DNA of 64,000 nt from assembly GCA_026988355.1 (NCBI GenBank), contig JALSLK010000013.1, forward strand, positions 49,684 to 113,683. The letters are read 5' to 3'. The DNA comes from Flavobacteriaceae bacterium. GTDB lineage: Bacteria > Bacteroidota > Bacteroidia > Flavobacteriales > Flavobacteriaceae. The translations under genes and the position numbers were made by a program. The notes below the pieces were generated by a model that searched no databases, was not told the origin of the DNA, and worked only from the letters and a program-made list of their open reading frames with translations. This document shows positions 51,660 through 60,238 of the stretch, piece by piece. Position 1 is the stretch's first letter; each line of letters begins with the position of its first letter.

Positions 51660-53972
51660 ATGTTAGATTTATCCAAACCATTAGGAGTACACGAAAACAT
51701 TATTTTTTATGGCGATCATCAACAAGATGACATCGTATACTATTTACCAAACGAAGTCGGTTTAGTTCCAATTATTTCCGAAGATGATAGCAATGATAAA
51801 AAGTTTGATTTCTTTCTTGAAATATTTAAGGAAGGTACCGCAATTAAAGGTGGTTTAAAAGAATTGGAAGATTCTTCTGGTGCAATCATGTCTTTAGGTG
51901 TACAATGTATTGCTAGCGAAAAAAGACTCGAAAAAGTAAGAGACATACTTATCGACAAGCACCATATATCCGAAGATTTTATTTTTTCGCCACCAGAATG
52001 GAAAAATGGAAGTATCGATTTAATTGTCCTTGACGCCACAACGCAAGACAATGAAACGATTGGAGAAGACACCTTTGTAGAAAGTATTATTGGTTCTAAA
52101 AAACCGTCTTTGACAAGTAGCGACCTCAAAGCAGTATTTAACGTGCGTTTAGATCGTAAAGGAGCTAGTTTAATTGCTGCGACATTGCAAGGAGATCGAA
52201 GCTCGATTGCAGGTGTTTTATACGACTTAAAATTTAAAGCCTTACAACCTGCATTGGATTTAAAAATTGAAGCGGATTTAGATCGTTGCCACGAAACGGT
52301 ATCGCATATTGTTTCTGCTGGTGTAAAAGTTACCTATTATGTCACGCTTTCGGCGGAAGCTAAATTTGAATTTATCAAAGAAAAATTAATTGAAGAAGGC
52401 GCCATTAAAGTTGAAGTTTTATCGCAAGTTACCGATCCAGAAATGCGTAAAATGATTGACGAAACCGTCAAAGAATTTAAAGATAAGGTAATGCGAGAAC
52501 TTTTTAGACCAATGGTAAATACCGAATTACCAGAAATTGATTTGGGTCTAACCGATGTTATGCCTCAAATTGGTGTTGCGTATGAGTTTAAAAAGAAAAA
52601 ATCGTTTCAAAATAAAAAAATAGCAATAGATTATAGGGAGCGATCTGCAACTATAAAAACACATAATCCACAAGCACACTTATGGTTATTGGGTTCGCAA
52701 ATTAAAGACGACATTGACAATTATACGAAAACCATAACCTTTGGCGATCTGTGGAGAGAAAACCATTTAGAGACAAGTATTCTGCACAATTTTGAAGCGG
52801 TTGATAATGATTTATTAAGCGCCGAAGTATTAATTTGGAGGAAAAAAGATGGCAAAAAAGCATTGAGCAAAGAAGGTGGTTTTGATATTCCAAACGATGC
52901 AATTCCGCTTATCAGTTTTACAACAACAAAGAAAAAACAAAAAAAACATAATATTGCATGGATTACTGATGCAGACGAAGAAGCTGGTTATTATTACCAA
53001 GTTAAATTTACTTACAAACAAAATTTAGAAAATATTAGCTCTCCTGTTTCTATTTTTAGCGAAGTTATTTATAGCAGCTCCCAAGATTTAATTATTATTC
53101 CACAAGTTTTAGTACCACTAAATATTTTTAGTTTTAGATACGGAAACATCCAAAAAGAAAAAATAACTGGTGTGGACATTTTTATTCATTCTAAAGATGC
53201 ACAAGGAAATCAACTAAGTCAAGAAATACTAAGTCTATCGGACACTAATAAGGAAGTAATTTGGAAACTACGAAACCACCCTTTTTACAATGCATATATA
53301 GAAGAAGAACGTCATTTTTACTTTGCAGATGGCAGACCAACTCTTCAACAAAAAGCCGTTGCATTATTAGACGAAGAACTTATTATCTCGGATCCGTTTG
53401 CATTTAAAAATGTAAACTTAATTCCTGTAATTACTGGAATTAACAAAGAAGAATATTCCGAAATCTTACTTCAGATTACATATAAATCTACAAGTAATTC
53501 CTTTGAATATAACAAATTATTTAGAGCTAAATCTCCAAATTTTTCTTTGGATGAAATAACCATCCCTATTTTACAAAAAGGAGATAAAGTTTCTTATAAA
53601 TATACTGCCATAACCACAGATGGTAATTTAAAATTACTAGAAGAAGGAGATACTGATGGAGGTCCTTTAATCTTAAAGATTGCTAATCCAACTGCAAAAA
53701 ATAATTTGCATATTGTTTGGGAAGGCGATTCTCCTGAAAAGGAAGATTTAGATTATCTGCGTTTGGAATTTAAAATCGAAAAAGAAGATGGTACTAAAGA
53801 AAAATTAGAAAAAATAGAGTTTTCTGGAGATACTATTCCTAAACCTAGAGATTATGCATACGATAAAGGGAATACGCTTCTCATAAAAATCACAAAAAGA
53901 TATTTTAGTGGCAGAAAAGTAAAAACTAAATATCAAAAAATCGAAACAAATAAATTAACTATTAAACCTTAA
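51660..53972 (+). CDS. Large beta-rich operon paralog 5
   Basis: The ATG at 51660, two bases after the paralog 4 stop, gives 770 residues (MLDLSKPLGVHENIIFYGDH). A TTG three codons upstream is less likely. The shared head has DDIVYYLPNEVGLVP, WKNGSIDLIVLDA, GSKKPSLTSSDLKAVFNVRL and VLYDLKFKALQPALDLKIEAD. The helical block ends VMRELFRPMVNTELPEIDLG. The signature is IDYRERSATIKTHNPQAHLW (about 320-340). Ig-like beta units follow (GVDIFIHSKDAQGNQ, EILLQITYKSTSN). No signal peptide is present. It is closest to paralog 4. Confidence 0.77.
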   Translation: MLDLSKPLGVHENIIFYGDHQQDDIVYYLPNEVGLVPIISEDDSNDKKFDFFLEIFKEGTAIKGGLKELEDSSGAIMSLGVQCIASEKRLEKVRDILIDKHHISEDFIFSPPEWKNGSIDLIVLDATTQDNETIGEDTFVESIIGSKKPSLTSSDLKAVFNVRLDRKGASLIAATLQGDRSSIAGVLYDLKFKALQPALDLKIEADLDRCHETVSHIVSAGVKVTYYVTLSAEAKFEFIKEKLIEEGAIKVEVLSQVTDPEMRKMIDETVKEFKDKVMRELFRPMVNTELPEIDLGLTDVMPQIGVAYEFKKKKSFQNKKIAIDYRERSATIKTHNPQAHLWLLGSQIKDDIDNYTKTITFGDLWRENHLETSILHNFEAVDNDLLSAEVLIWRKKDGKKALSKEGGFDIPNDAIPLISFTTTKKKQKKHNIAWITDADEEAGYYYQVKFTYKQNLENISSPVSIFSEVIYSSSQDLIIIPQVLVPLNIFSFRYGNIQKEKITGVDIFIHSKDAQGNQLSQEILSLSDTNKEVIWKLRNHPFYNAYIEEERHFYFADGRPTLQQKAVALLDEELIISDPFAFKNVNLIPVITGINKEEYSEILLQITYKSTSNSFEYNKLFRAKSPNFSLDEITIPILQKGDKVSYKYTAITTDGNLKLLEEGDTDGGPLILKIANPTAKNNLHIVWEGDSPEKEDLDYLRLEFKIEKEDGTKEKLEKIEFSGDTIPKPRDYAYDKGNTLLIKITKRYFSGRKVKTKYQKIETNKLTIKP

Positions 53973-53976
53973 AATT

Positions 53977-54504
53977 ATGAATGAAATTATAGAAATGCTT
54001 GGTGGAAAATTACTGAGCTATGGTGTATCTGGATTTGCAGTAATTATGATTGGATTGACCTACTACCAGATGAAATCTGAATTTAGTCGTGAAGAACCTC
54101 GTAAAATTGTACTTAAAACGATATGGATGTTTATGGGTTTGGTAATGCTTTCGACTATCGCTGTTGGTTTTTTTACGCTTCCTATTGCTAATAAAAATAA
54201 ACAATTAGAAAAAGAAACCACTACACAAACTGGTGATTTAGCATATTTGTTAGACATCCTTGCTAAAAAAGATAAAAATATTAAATTATTAGAAACAGAA
54301 TTAGCAAAACACAAAAGAATTATTACAAGACTAAATGCTAGAAGTCCTATAAAAATTCCTATAAAAACAACGATTCCAAAACTTGACTATAAAAATATTA
54401 AAACTGTAAAAATTAATAAAAACAACAAAACAAAAATTAAAAAAGAGGTACTATTAAAAATGGAACAGTACAAAAAAAATCCAATGTTAAAACGTACACA
54501 ATGA
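53977..54504 (+). CDS. Small membrane protein with two N-terminal helices and a basic coiled-coil tail
   Basis: The 175-residue protein has a hydrophobic helix at about 14-32 (YGVSGFAVIMIGLTYYQM) and a second at about 46-71 (TIWMFMGLVMLSTIAVGFFTLPIA). A coiled coil follows (75-115: NKNKQLEKETTTQTGDLAYL), then a very basic tail (KTVKINKNNKTKIKKEV). The size and two-helix hairpin resemble a holin or an anchor. With both termini inside, the tail would face the cytoplasm. Its stop overlaps the next gene by four bases. The holin idea comes from the endolysin-like gene in the same operon. Confidence 0.7.
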   Translation: MNEIIEMLGGKLLSYGVSGFAVIMIGLTYYQMKSEFSREEPRKIVLKTIWMFMGLVMLSTIAVGFFTLPIANKNKQLEKETTTQTGDLAYLLDILAKKDKNIKLLETELAKHKRIITRLNARSPIKIPIKTTIPKLDYKNIKTVKINKNNKTKIKKEVLLKMEQYKKNPMLKRTQ

Positions 54505-55586
54505 CAAAACACATCCTTTTAGTTGCTGGATATGAATACCATCATGGCAGAACCAATATTGCGAATATTTGTAAAAGGAGAGCTAATTATTTAGTACATC
54601 AAAATCCCTCATGGCAAAATAATAGAGCTATTAAATTTACTTTATTTGATGTCCGTTTTGGTCGAATTGATAAAGGTTTAATTCATAATGGAACCATTAA
54701 TTGGTCTTTAGAAAATGATTCTTTTGAAGCAATAGACAGTCGGACACATTACGATTCGGATAGGCATTTTATTCAAGCAAATACCAATGTAATTTCTATA
54801 ACGGATGTTTACGAATACATTCAAAATATTGGAATTCGTAATCCAAATAGTATCCTTGAATTTTCGATATTAGGTCACGGTTGGCGTGGCGGTCCTGTTT
54901 TGGTAAACTCTTATCAAAGAGATGCATACCAATTTACAGGTTCTAATGCTTCACAAAGAGATCCTTGGGACAAGGATGGTAGAAAAAAGGATACCAATAT
55001 TACCAATATGAGCAATGCCAAGTGGTTCAATTTTAAAAATGCTTTTGCAAACGATTCTTATATATGGATTTGGGGTTGTGCTGCAAGTCATTTGTATAAA
55101 AAAGTAATTCAAAAAGTAATAAGAGACTCTAATTTTAGGGAAAAATCTTATGGGACGCAATTAGATTCGGACATCTATCATTTCTCATTTACCACATCAT
55201 TCGCTAACAGGTATTTTGCTTACGATCCTCTTTTCTTTTTTAGATCACAAAATGCACAAAGTATTACTAATAGAACTTTTACTAGATCGCTTCGTGAAGT
55301 AAAAGATTTTTTAATTCGTGGTTTGTCGCATACGTATGCTGCACAAATGGCTTATAATACAACTATTAAAGTGTATGCTGCTTTACCTGGAACTGGTTCC
55401 GATTACGAACAAGGAGCAACTAGTTCGAGATGTGTTATGGTTGTTCCTACAAATAGTAGTATTTATGGTTACAGTTTTAATCAGATTGTTCGTTTTTTTA
55501 AAACATTTACTCCAATGCAAGAAGATCCAGAACGCAGAGGATATGCCTTTTATGATCCAGATGTTATTAAAAATTGGAAACGCTAA
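54501..55586 (+). CDS. Protein with clan-CD-like His/Cys motif, last gene of the operon
   Basis: The 361-residue protein has strand-like SILEFSILGHGWRGGPVL with His126 and SYIWIWGCAAS with Cys193. In caspases, gingipains and CHAT proteins the same order occurs: a hydrophobic strand ending H-G, then a strand ending in Cys with small residues after it. Between them is a Ca-loop-like stretch (DPWDKDGRKKD, 154-164). The C-terminal part has VKDFLIRGLSHTYAAQMAYN and a final KNWKR. There is no signal peptide. Whether it is an active peptidase is unproven. The four-base overlap with the membrane protein gene indicates coupling. Confidence 0.7.
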   Translation: MTKHILLVAGYEYHHGRTNIANICKRRANYLVHQNPSWQNNRAIKFTLFDVRFGRIDKGLIHNGTINWSLENDSFEAIDSRTHYDSDRHFIQANTNVISITDVYEYIQNIGIRNPNSILEFSILGHGWRGGPVLVNSYQRDAYQFTGSNASQRDPWDKDGRKKDTNITNMSNAKWFNFKNAFANDSYIWIWGCAASHLYKKVIQKVIRDSNFREKSYGTQLDSDIYHFSFTTSFANRYFAYDPLFFFRSQNAQSITNRTFTRSLREVKDFLIRGLSHTYAAQMAYNTTIKVYAALPGTGSDYEQGATSSRCVMVVPTNSSIYGYSFNQIVRFFKTFTPMQEDPERRGYAFYDPDVIKNWKR

Positions 55587-55602
55587 TATCAAATTGACAC
55601 CA

Positions 55603-55684
55603 AAATAAGTCAGAAACTATTTATCTTTTCTCATTCTACTTCATTTAAAATTATAACCGTAGCAAAGGCTATGCTTACAATTTT
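55603..55684 (-). repeat. Dispersed intergenic repeat, copy C (full)
   Basis: The 82 bp contain the whole repeat: AAATAAGTCAGAAACTA, TTATCTTTTCTCAT and the hairpin end CCGTAGCAAAGGCTATGC. Copy A matches 55615-55684 in reverse orientation and copy B matches 55603-55652. It follows the operon stop by 17 nt and precedes the bidirectional terminator. Confidence 0.75.
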
Positions 55685-55702
55685 AAGATTGTATAATAAA
55701 AA

Positions 55703-55747
55703 AATAGAACACCATTATCCTTTTTAAATGATTTATGGTGTTCTATT
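55703..55747. terminator. Strong hairpin terminator between operon and M43 gene
   Basis: AATAGAACACCAT (55703-55715) pairs perfectly with ATGGTGTTCTATT (55735-55747). On the minus strand the stem runs into ATTTTTTTATT, a good U-run for the M43 gene ending at 55774. On the plus strand it would also weakly stop the ten-gene operon. Confidence 0.78.
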
Positions 55748-55773
55748 CTTACTAGTAGCCCTAAGTAATTAAA

Positions 55774-57246
55774 TTATCTCACAATAATTTTTTTAATTAT
55801 ACGTTCTCCTTCGCTAGTTTTAAAAATAACAACGTATACTTTAGGTTTCATTCCTGAAACATCTAGTATTACATTATGCTTTCCTTTTTTGTAACTAGTT
55901 TCTTTTGCTAATTTTTTGACTAAAAAACCTGTTAAATCATACAAACCAATATCTATATTATCAACATCATTTTGTAGACTAAATGTAATTGTCGCTTTAT
56001 CTTTTACTGGTATTGGATATATTGTTACGTCATTTTCATTTAGTGTATGAGTCGTTGTATTTACTTCTCTTTTTACTTCGTTATAAATTGGATTAATTCC
56101 AATAGGATTACAATCACTTCCAATAATACCATCAAACACAGAACCATATTTTGCTGTAAAACCTTGTAATAAGTTTATTTGATAGCCCGAAATATATGTT
56201 GCTCTTCCTGTTGCTTCTATTGTATTAGAAGCATTAATTGTATTTAATGCACTATACACTTCTCTTCCATTTTCAATAACGCTTGTTATCGTTAAATTTT
56301 GTGGTATATCAAATATTACTTCTGGTCTATCTATTGTAATGGCTTCACGCATTCTAGTAATTTGTCCATTAGAAAAATGACTTCTACAATTATAAGCATA
56401 AGACATGATGTTTTTAACATCTGGATTATAATGCATTCCGCATGCATCTGTTAAACTTAAAATAGATACAAACTGACATTTCTTGGTAACATATTCTGCT
56501 GTTGCTGGCCAATCAAAAATTGGATCTAAATTAGGATCTGCTGGTGTATCGCATAATAAATCTCCTGTAGTATCACAATTCTTCAAACATCCTTTTAAAG
56601 AATTTCTTGTTACGTGTTCATTCGAATTTGATGTTGGTCCATGTGTGTGAATTAGATTAAAATAATGTCCTATTTCATGAGATAATGTCCCTCCATCTGT
56701 AGCATACGAGTTTGTTATAATTGTCCAGTTTAAATTATTAGCCAAAGAAATTGGATAATACGACCAATTAATTGCATACGGACTATTTGCAGTAAAAACT
56801 GCATTTGGCACAAAAAATATGTTTACTGCATTTTCTTCAATATTTTCTCGTCCCATAGTAACCTCAGAAGCTCCTAAAAGTATTTCATTAAAATATGCAT
56901 CGTTATCTATATAATTAACTTCGCACATTTCAAAACGAATATTAGCTTGTACATAATCTGCTTGTAATTGTTGTATTGACTGTTGAAAGTTTAAATTGCT
57001 TAAGCCTCCTGTTCCGTTAGAACGTCTTATTATATGTGCTTTTAATTTAACCCTTATCGTGGTTTGTATTGGAGAAATATTATTAGAAATATTCTTAGTT
57101 TCTCCTATACTTCCTCTTTCAAGTAATGTTGTTTTAATACTATTATAATCATCTTGAGATAGCTGTGTACCACAAGGATTATTTGATTGTCCAAAAACAC
57201 TTACTTGAAACAGAATAAAAATTGTTATTATTACTAATTGTTTCAT
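55774..57246 (-). CDS. M43-type (pappalysin-like) metalloprotease with T9SS sorting domain
   Basis: The 490-residue protein has a signal peptide (VIITIFILFQVSVFGQ). The metalloprotease motif HEIGHYFNLIHTHGP (about 191-205) gives HExxHxxxxxH. A Met-turn follows in VKNIMSYAYNC, and conserved cysteines lie in the CDTTGDLLCDTPADP segment. This is the M43 metzincin layout. Residues 410-490 form a T9SS sorting domain (VTIYPIPVKDKATITFSLQ...KIIVR). The usual glycine in the zinc motif (HExxHxxGxxH) is replaced by asparagine. It lies 24 nt after the tail-fibre-like gene, so they are likely cotranscribed. Confidence 0.88.
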   Translation of the reverse strand: MKQLVIITIFILFQVSVFGQSNNPCGTQLSQDDYNSIKTTLLERGSIGETKNISNNISPIQTTIRVKLKAHIIRRSNGTGGLSNLNFQQSIQQLQADYVQANIRFEMCEVNYIDNDAYFNEILLGASEVTMGRENIEENAVNIFFVPNAVFTANSPYAINWSYYPISLANNLNWTIITNSYATDGGTLSHEIGHYFNLIHTHGPTSNSNEHVTRNSLKGCLKNCDTTGDLLCDTPADPNLDPIFDWPATAEYVTKKCQFVSILSLTDACGMHYNPDVKNIMSYAYNCRSHFSNGQITRMREAITIDRPEVIFDIPQNLTITSVIENGREVYSALNTINASNTIEATGRATYISGYQINLLQGFTAKYGSVFDGIIGSDCNPIGINPIYNEVKREVNTTTHTLNENDVTIYPIPVKDKATITFSLQNDVDNIDIGLYDLTGFLVKKLAKETSYKKGKHNVILDVSGMKPKVYVVIFKTSEGERIIKKIIVR

Positions 57247-57270
57247 AATTTTAAATTTTAAGTGTTAGTG

Positions 57271-58299
57271 TTATTTATTCTTCATTAATTCTTTTACTAA
57301 TTTTTTAAGTTCTTCTATTTCCTTTTGCTGTTGTATGCTATACAATGTAAGTTCTTCTACTTTTTCTAACAATTTAGTTTGCATCACTCCTACATCAAAA
57401 CCATTTTCTTCTACTTCTTTTGCAGATGGTATATTTGGTAGATGTCCTAATTCTTGAATTTCTTTTTCTAATTCTACTAGAGGTTTTAAATCGTAATTAT
57501 CTCCAAAAACATAATCTGGCCAAAGAGAAATAAAGCTTATTCTAAGTTCTTCTGCTAGCACTTTTCCTTTTACTGCTAATTTATAACCTGTAGTACTAAG
57601 TGTGTTTCCAACTCCAATTCTTACATTACCACTAGTAACATATAAATCATTCTCAACTGAAAATCTTGAACCTTCTACTTTTACTCCTGAATTGTAATCT
57701 CCCATGTAGTTAATTACTAATTCATCTGTCGTTACTCCAATATGAGGCGTGTATACATATTTAGAAAAAAGAGCTCTGTTATAATGTAACTCTTGTGAAT
57801 TTCTTAGCTTAAGTGCTCCATTATTATTTACTTTAAAACTTGGCATTTCGATAACACCACTAAGTTTTACATTTCCTATTACATCTAATTTAGTGGTTGG
57901 GTTCATGGTTCCAATACCTACATTACCATTATTGCTAATAGTCATTCTTGCTGTTCCACTTTGTCCTGAAGATAATGTCCCAAAGTGTAAACGACCTCCT
58001 ACACTACTTCGTACATTAAAATCTCCAGGTACTGTTCCTGCAAAATAATGTCCTGTATAATTTGTTGCTAAACCAATTGCAGCGACATATGAACTACTTG
58101 TACTATTTGGAGAAAATAATATTCCAGGTGCTAAACCTGACATTTCCATAAAACTTGGTGCTGTGGTACTATGAACATGTAACTTATATTGTGGGTTTGT
58201 TGTTCCTATTCCTACATTTCCAGAGTTTGGAAAAGTATTTTGTCCCTGCATTCCAAAAATTGCTCCGATAAATGCGAATAATAAAATTGTTTTTTTCAT
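57271..58299 (-). CDS. Tail-fibre-like secreted protein with coiled-coil C-terminus
   Basis: The 342-residue protein has a signal peptide (ILLFAFIGAIFGMQGQ). Two NVGIGTTNP motifs follow (about 28-36 and 127-135: NVGIGTTNPQYKLHV, NVGIGTMNPTTKLDV), which mark fibre-like beta-helical trimers in Bacteroidota. The C-terminal part has LEKEIQELGHLPNIPSAKEV and a coiled coil (VEELTLYSIQQQKEIEELKKLV). This resembles the S74-type trimeric domain but without its catalytic motif. It should be an outer-surface fibre. It heads the pair with the M43 protease. Confidence 0.82.
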   Translation of the reverse strand: MKKTILLFAFIGAIFGMQGQNTFPNSGNVGIGTTNPQYKLHVHSTTAPSFMEMSGLAPGILFSPNSTSSSYVAAIGLATNYTGHYFAGTVPGDFNVRSSVGGRLHFGTLSSGQSGTARMTISNNGNVGIGTMNPTTKLDVIGNVKLSGVIEMPSFKVNNNGALKLRNSQELHYNRALFSKYVYTPHIGVTTDELVINYMGDYNSGVKVEGSRFSVENDLYVTSGNVRIGVGNTLSTTGYKLAVKGKVLAEELRISFISLWPDYVFGDNYDLKPLVELEKEIQELGHLPNIPSAKEVEENGFDVGVMQTKLLEKVEELTLYSIQQQKEIEELKKLVKELMKNK

Positions 58300-58497
58300 G
58301 ATTAAGGTTTTAAAAGGTTAGTATTTATGTTATGTTCAAATATCTTTAAATAGATTAAATCGTACAATCCCATAAATATGGTATTTTAAAAATTTGATGT
58401 AAAAAATAGTTTAAATAAGAATAAAGAGTTTTTCAAAAGGATAATTTTTATAATATTTGCAGCAACTCTAAAATACATAGAAACGAATTAACAAAAA

Positions 58498-58968
58498 ATG
58501 AAATACAGACAATTAACTACCGAACAATTAAATGAAATGCACGAAGAATTTGCGATGTTTTTAGCTACGCAAAAAATAGATTCGGATAAATGGCAAGAAA
58601 TTAAAGATACTAAACCCGAAGTTGTTGCCGAAGAGGTTAATTTATTTAGCGATTTGGTTTGGGAGAAAGTTTTGGGTAAAATTAACTATCTAACGCATTT
58701 TGTAGGTACTAACTTAAATCTTTTTCGTTTTGATTCTGAACTAATAAATCGCATTGTTATTAAATCTTCTAAAGAAAATTTTGATTTTTCTAAAAAAGAA
58801 GATTATCAATGGTTTATTGATAATTCCAAAGATAAAAGTTTTGAATATTTTAAAGGGCAAAAAACGTATTTTAAAGACCGAAATATAGAAATTTTTGAAT
58901 TGATTGAAAAAGGTTGTACAATGGATAAAGGCGATTTATACGAAATGGTTTTTAAAATTATTGGTTGA
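58498..58968 (+). CDS. DUF6495-like flavobacterial protein
   Basis: The 156-residue cytosolic protein begins MKYRQLTTEQLNEMHEEFAM. It contains ATQKIDSDKWQEIKDTKPEV and NLFSDLVWEKVLGKINYLTHF. This pattern fits the DUF6495 family of Flavobacteria as I recall it. No catalytic motif is visible and the family has no known function. It stands alone, 198 bp from the divergent tail-fibre gene. Confidence 0.7.
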   Translation: MKYRQLTTEQLNEMHEEFAMFLATQKIDSDKWQEIKDTKPEVVAEEVNLFSDLVWEKVLGKINYLTHFVGTNLNLFRFDSELINRIVIKSSKENFDFSKKEDYQWFIDNSKDKSFEYFKGQKTYFKDRNIEIFELIEKGCTMDKGDLYEMVFKIIG

Positions 58969-58991
58969 TTAAAATACTTCCATAATCTATC

Positions 58992-60197
58992 TCATTCTGT
59001 TTTTAAAATTTGCTTTGTATAAGAAACCTTATCATTATATATGTGTATAAAATACAATCCGTTAGACATATTTTTTAGGTCTATATTTAAAGAAGGTAAA
59101 TCGCTTTGTATCGATTGGTAAACTCTACCAAAAACATCTATAATATTTACAGTATAAGCATCTGTAAAATTTCCTGATATATTAAATGTTCCATTATTTG
59201 GATTTGGAAATAAACGGATATTATTACTCTGCTGTACATCATCAACTCTCAAATTAGAGTTATAAAAAACTCTACTATCGCCATTTGGCAAATTAAAATT
59301 ATTAAGTTCTGCCCAAATAAAATTACGAATAGTACCAAGGTTATCTCGTATAGCTTGATGTACTATATTATTTGGCATATAGGTATTTGGAATATTCTCT
59401 CCATAAATTGCCATATAAGTAATCATTCCTGCTATAAAATATAAAGTTGCTCTTCCATGAGGTGCAGAATCTTCGTACAGTTCAGAAAATGGAACTTGGT
59501 TCGGTATTATATTCTTTATGATTTTACTAATAATTGCTCCAACAGGTATCAATCTTGTATTTAATTGTGGGCGACTTAACAACATATTATCTTGATAAGT
59601 AATCCACCAATCCGTAAACTCTCCAATGGTTAAATTATGAAAATCGGTAATTTCTGTTTGTGTTGGTACTGTTGGTGGATATGCATTTTGTAAATCCATT
59701 TCTGGCCAATTTGCATAGATATAATATCGCACATTACTTTCTTGCCCATTTACCCAATCAAAAATAGTTTCTGTTGCCTGAACAACTGTTGTGCTATTAT
59801 CTAAAGGATGTGGCGAAGTAGAAGCTTCGTATTGAATAAAATTAGCTGCTGTTATAAGTATGGTATTTATGTCTGCATCTGCAAAAGGTTCTGTTGATGC
59901 GTCCCAAACACTTGGTATATTATCGTATCCCCATTGTGAGTCTGGCGGCAAGGTATCGTCATGACTTGTTAAAAAACCATATTGTCCACCAGTAGAGAAA
60001 TCACGACCAGCCTCTTGAGCAATATCGTTAATCCAATGTAGGATTGTTGTTTCATCACTTGGTGTTGCTATTAATGGAGGTCTATGATCTATTAAACTAT
60101 GTCCAAATGTATACATTTTTACATTTTGAATCTGTGCATTTAAGAAGTTTACTCCTACAAGAAATATTACGAGTGTTGCAATTTGGTGTTTTTTCAT
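58992..60197 (-). CDS. T9SS-exported SGNH-hydrolase-like protein
   Basis: The 401-residue protein has a signal peptide (IATLVIFLVGVNFLNAQ). The early block MYTFGHSLIDHRPP (about 28-41) resembles the GDS-type Ser motif of SGNH hydrolases (S in GHSL). EDSAPHGRATLYFIAGM (about 245) gives the D-x-x-H pair. Residues 325-401 are a T9SS sorting domain (IRLFPNPNNGTFNISGNF...YTKQILKTE). The surface-exported protein may deacylate lipid or carbohydrate, but the activity is a guess. It is 41 nt after the cyclase gene's stop on the same strand. Confidence 0.78.
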   Translation of the reverse strand: MKKHQIATLVIFLVGVNFLNAQIQNVKMYTFGHSLIDHRPPLIATPSDETTILHWINDIAQEAGRDFSTGGQYGFLTSHDDTLPPDSQWGYDNIPSVWDASTEPFADADINTILITAANFIQYEASTSPHPLDNSTTVVQATETIFDWVNGQESNVRYYIYANWPEMDLQNAYPPTVPTQTEITDFHNLTIGEFTDWWITYQDNMLLSRPQLNTRLIPVGAIISKIIKNIIPNQVPFSELYEDSAPHGRATLYFIAGMITYMAIYGENIPNTYMPNNIVHQAIRDNLGTIRNFIWAELNNFNLPNGDSRVFYNSNLRVDDVQQSNNIRLFPNPNNGTFNISGNFTDAYTVNIIDVFGRVYQSIQSDLPSLNIDLKNMSNGLYFIHIYNDKVSYTKQILKTE

Positions 60198-60238
60198 TTA
60201 TCAAGTATTGATGTTAATTAAAAAAGAACTTATAATTT

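Noticed and set aside
37361..55586. Type VI secretion, eCIS or prophage cluster
   Set aside because: No sheath, tube, baseplate, VgrG/spike, terminase, portal or ClpV-like gene is seen; only the lysin-like gene resembles phage functions.
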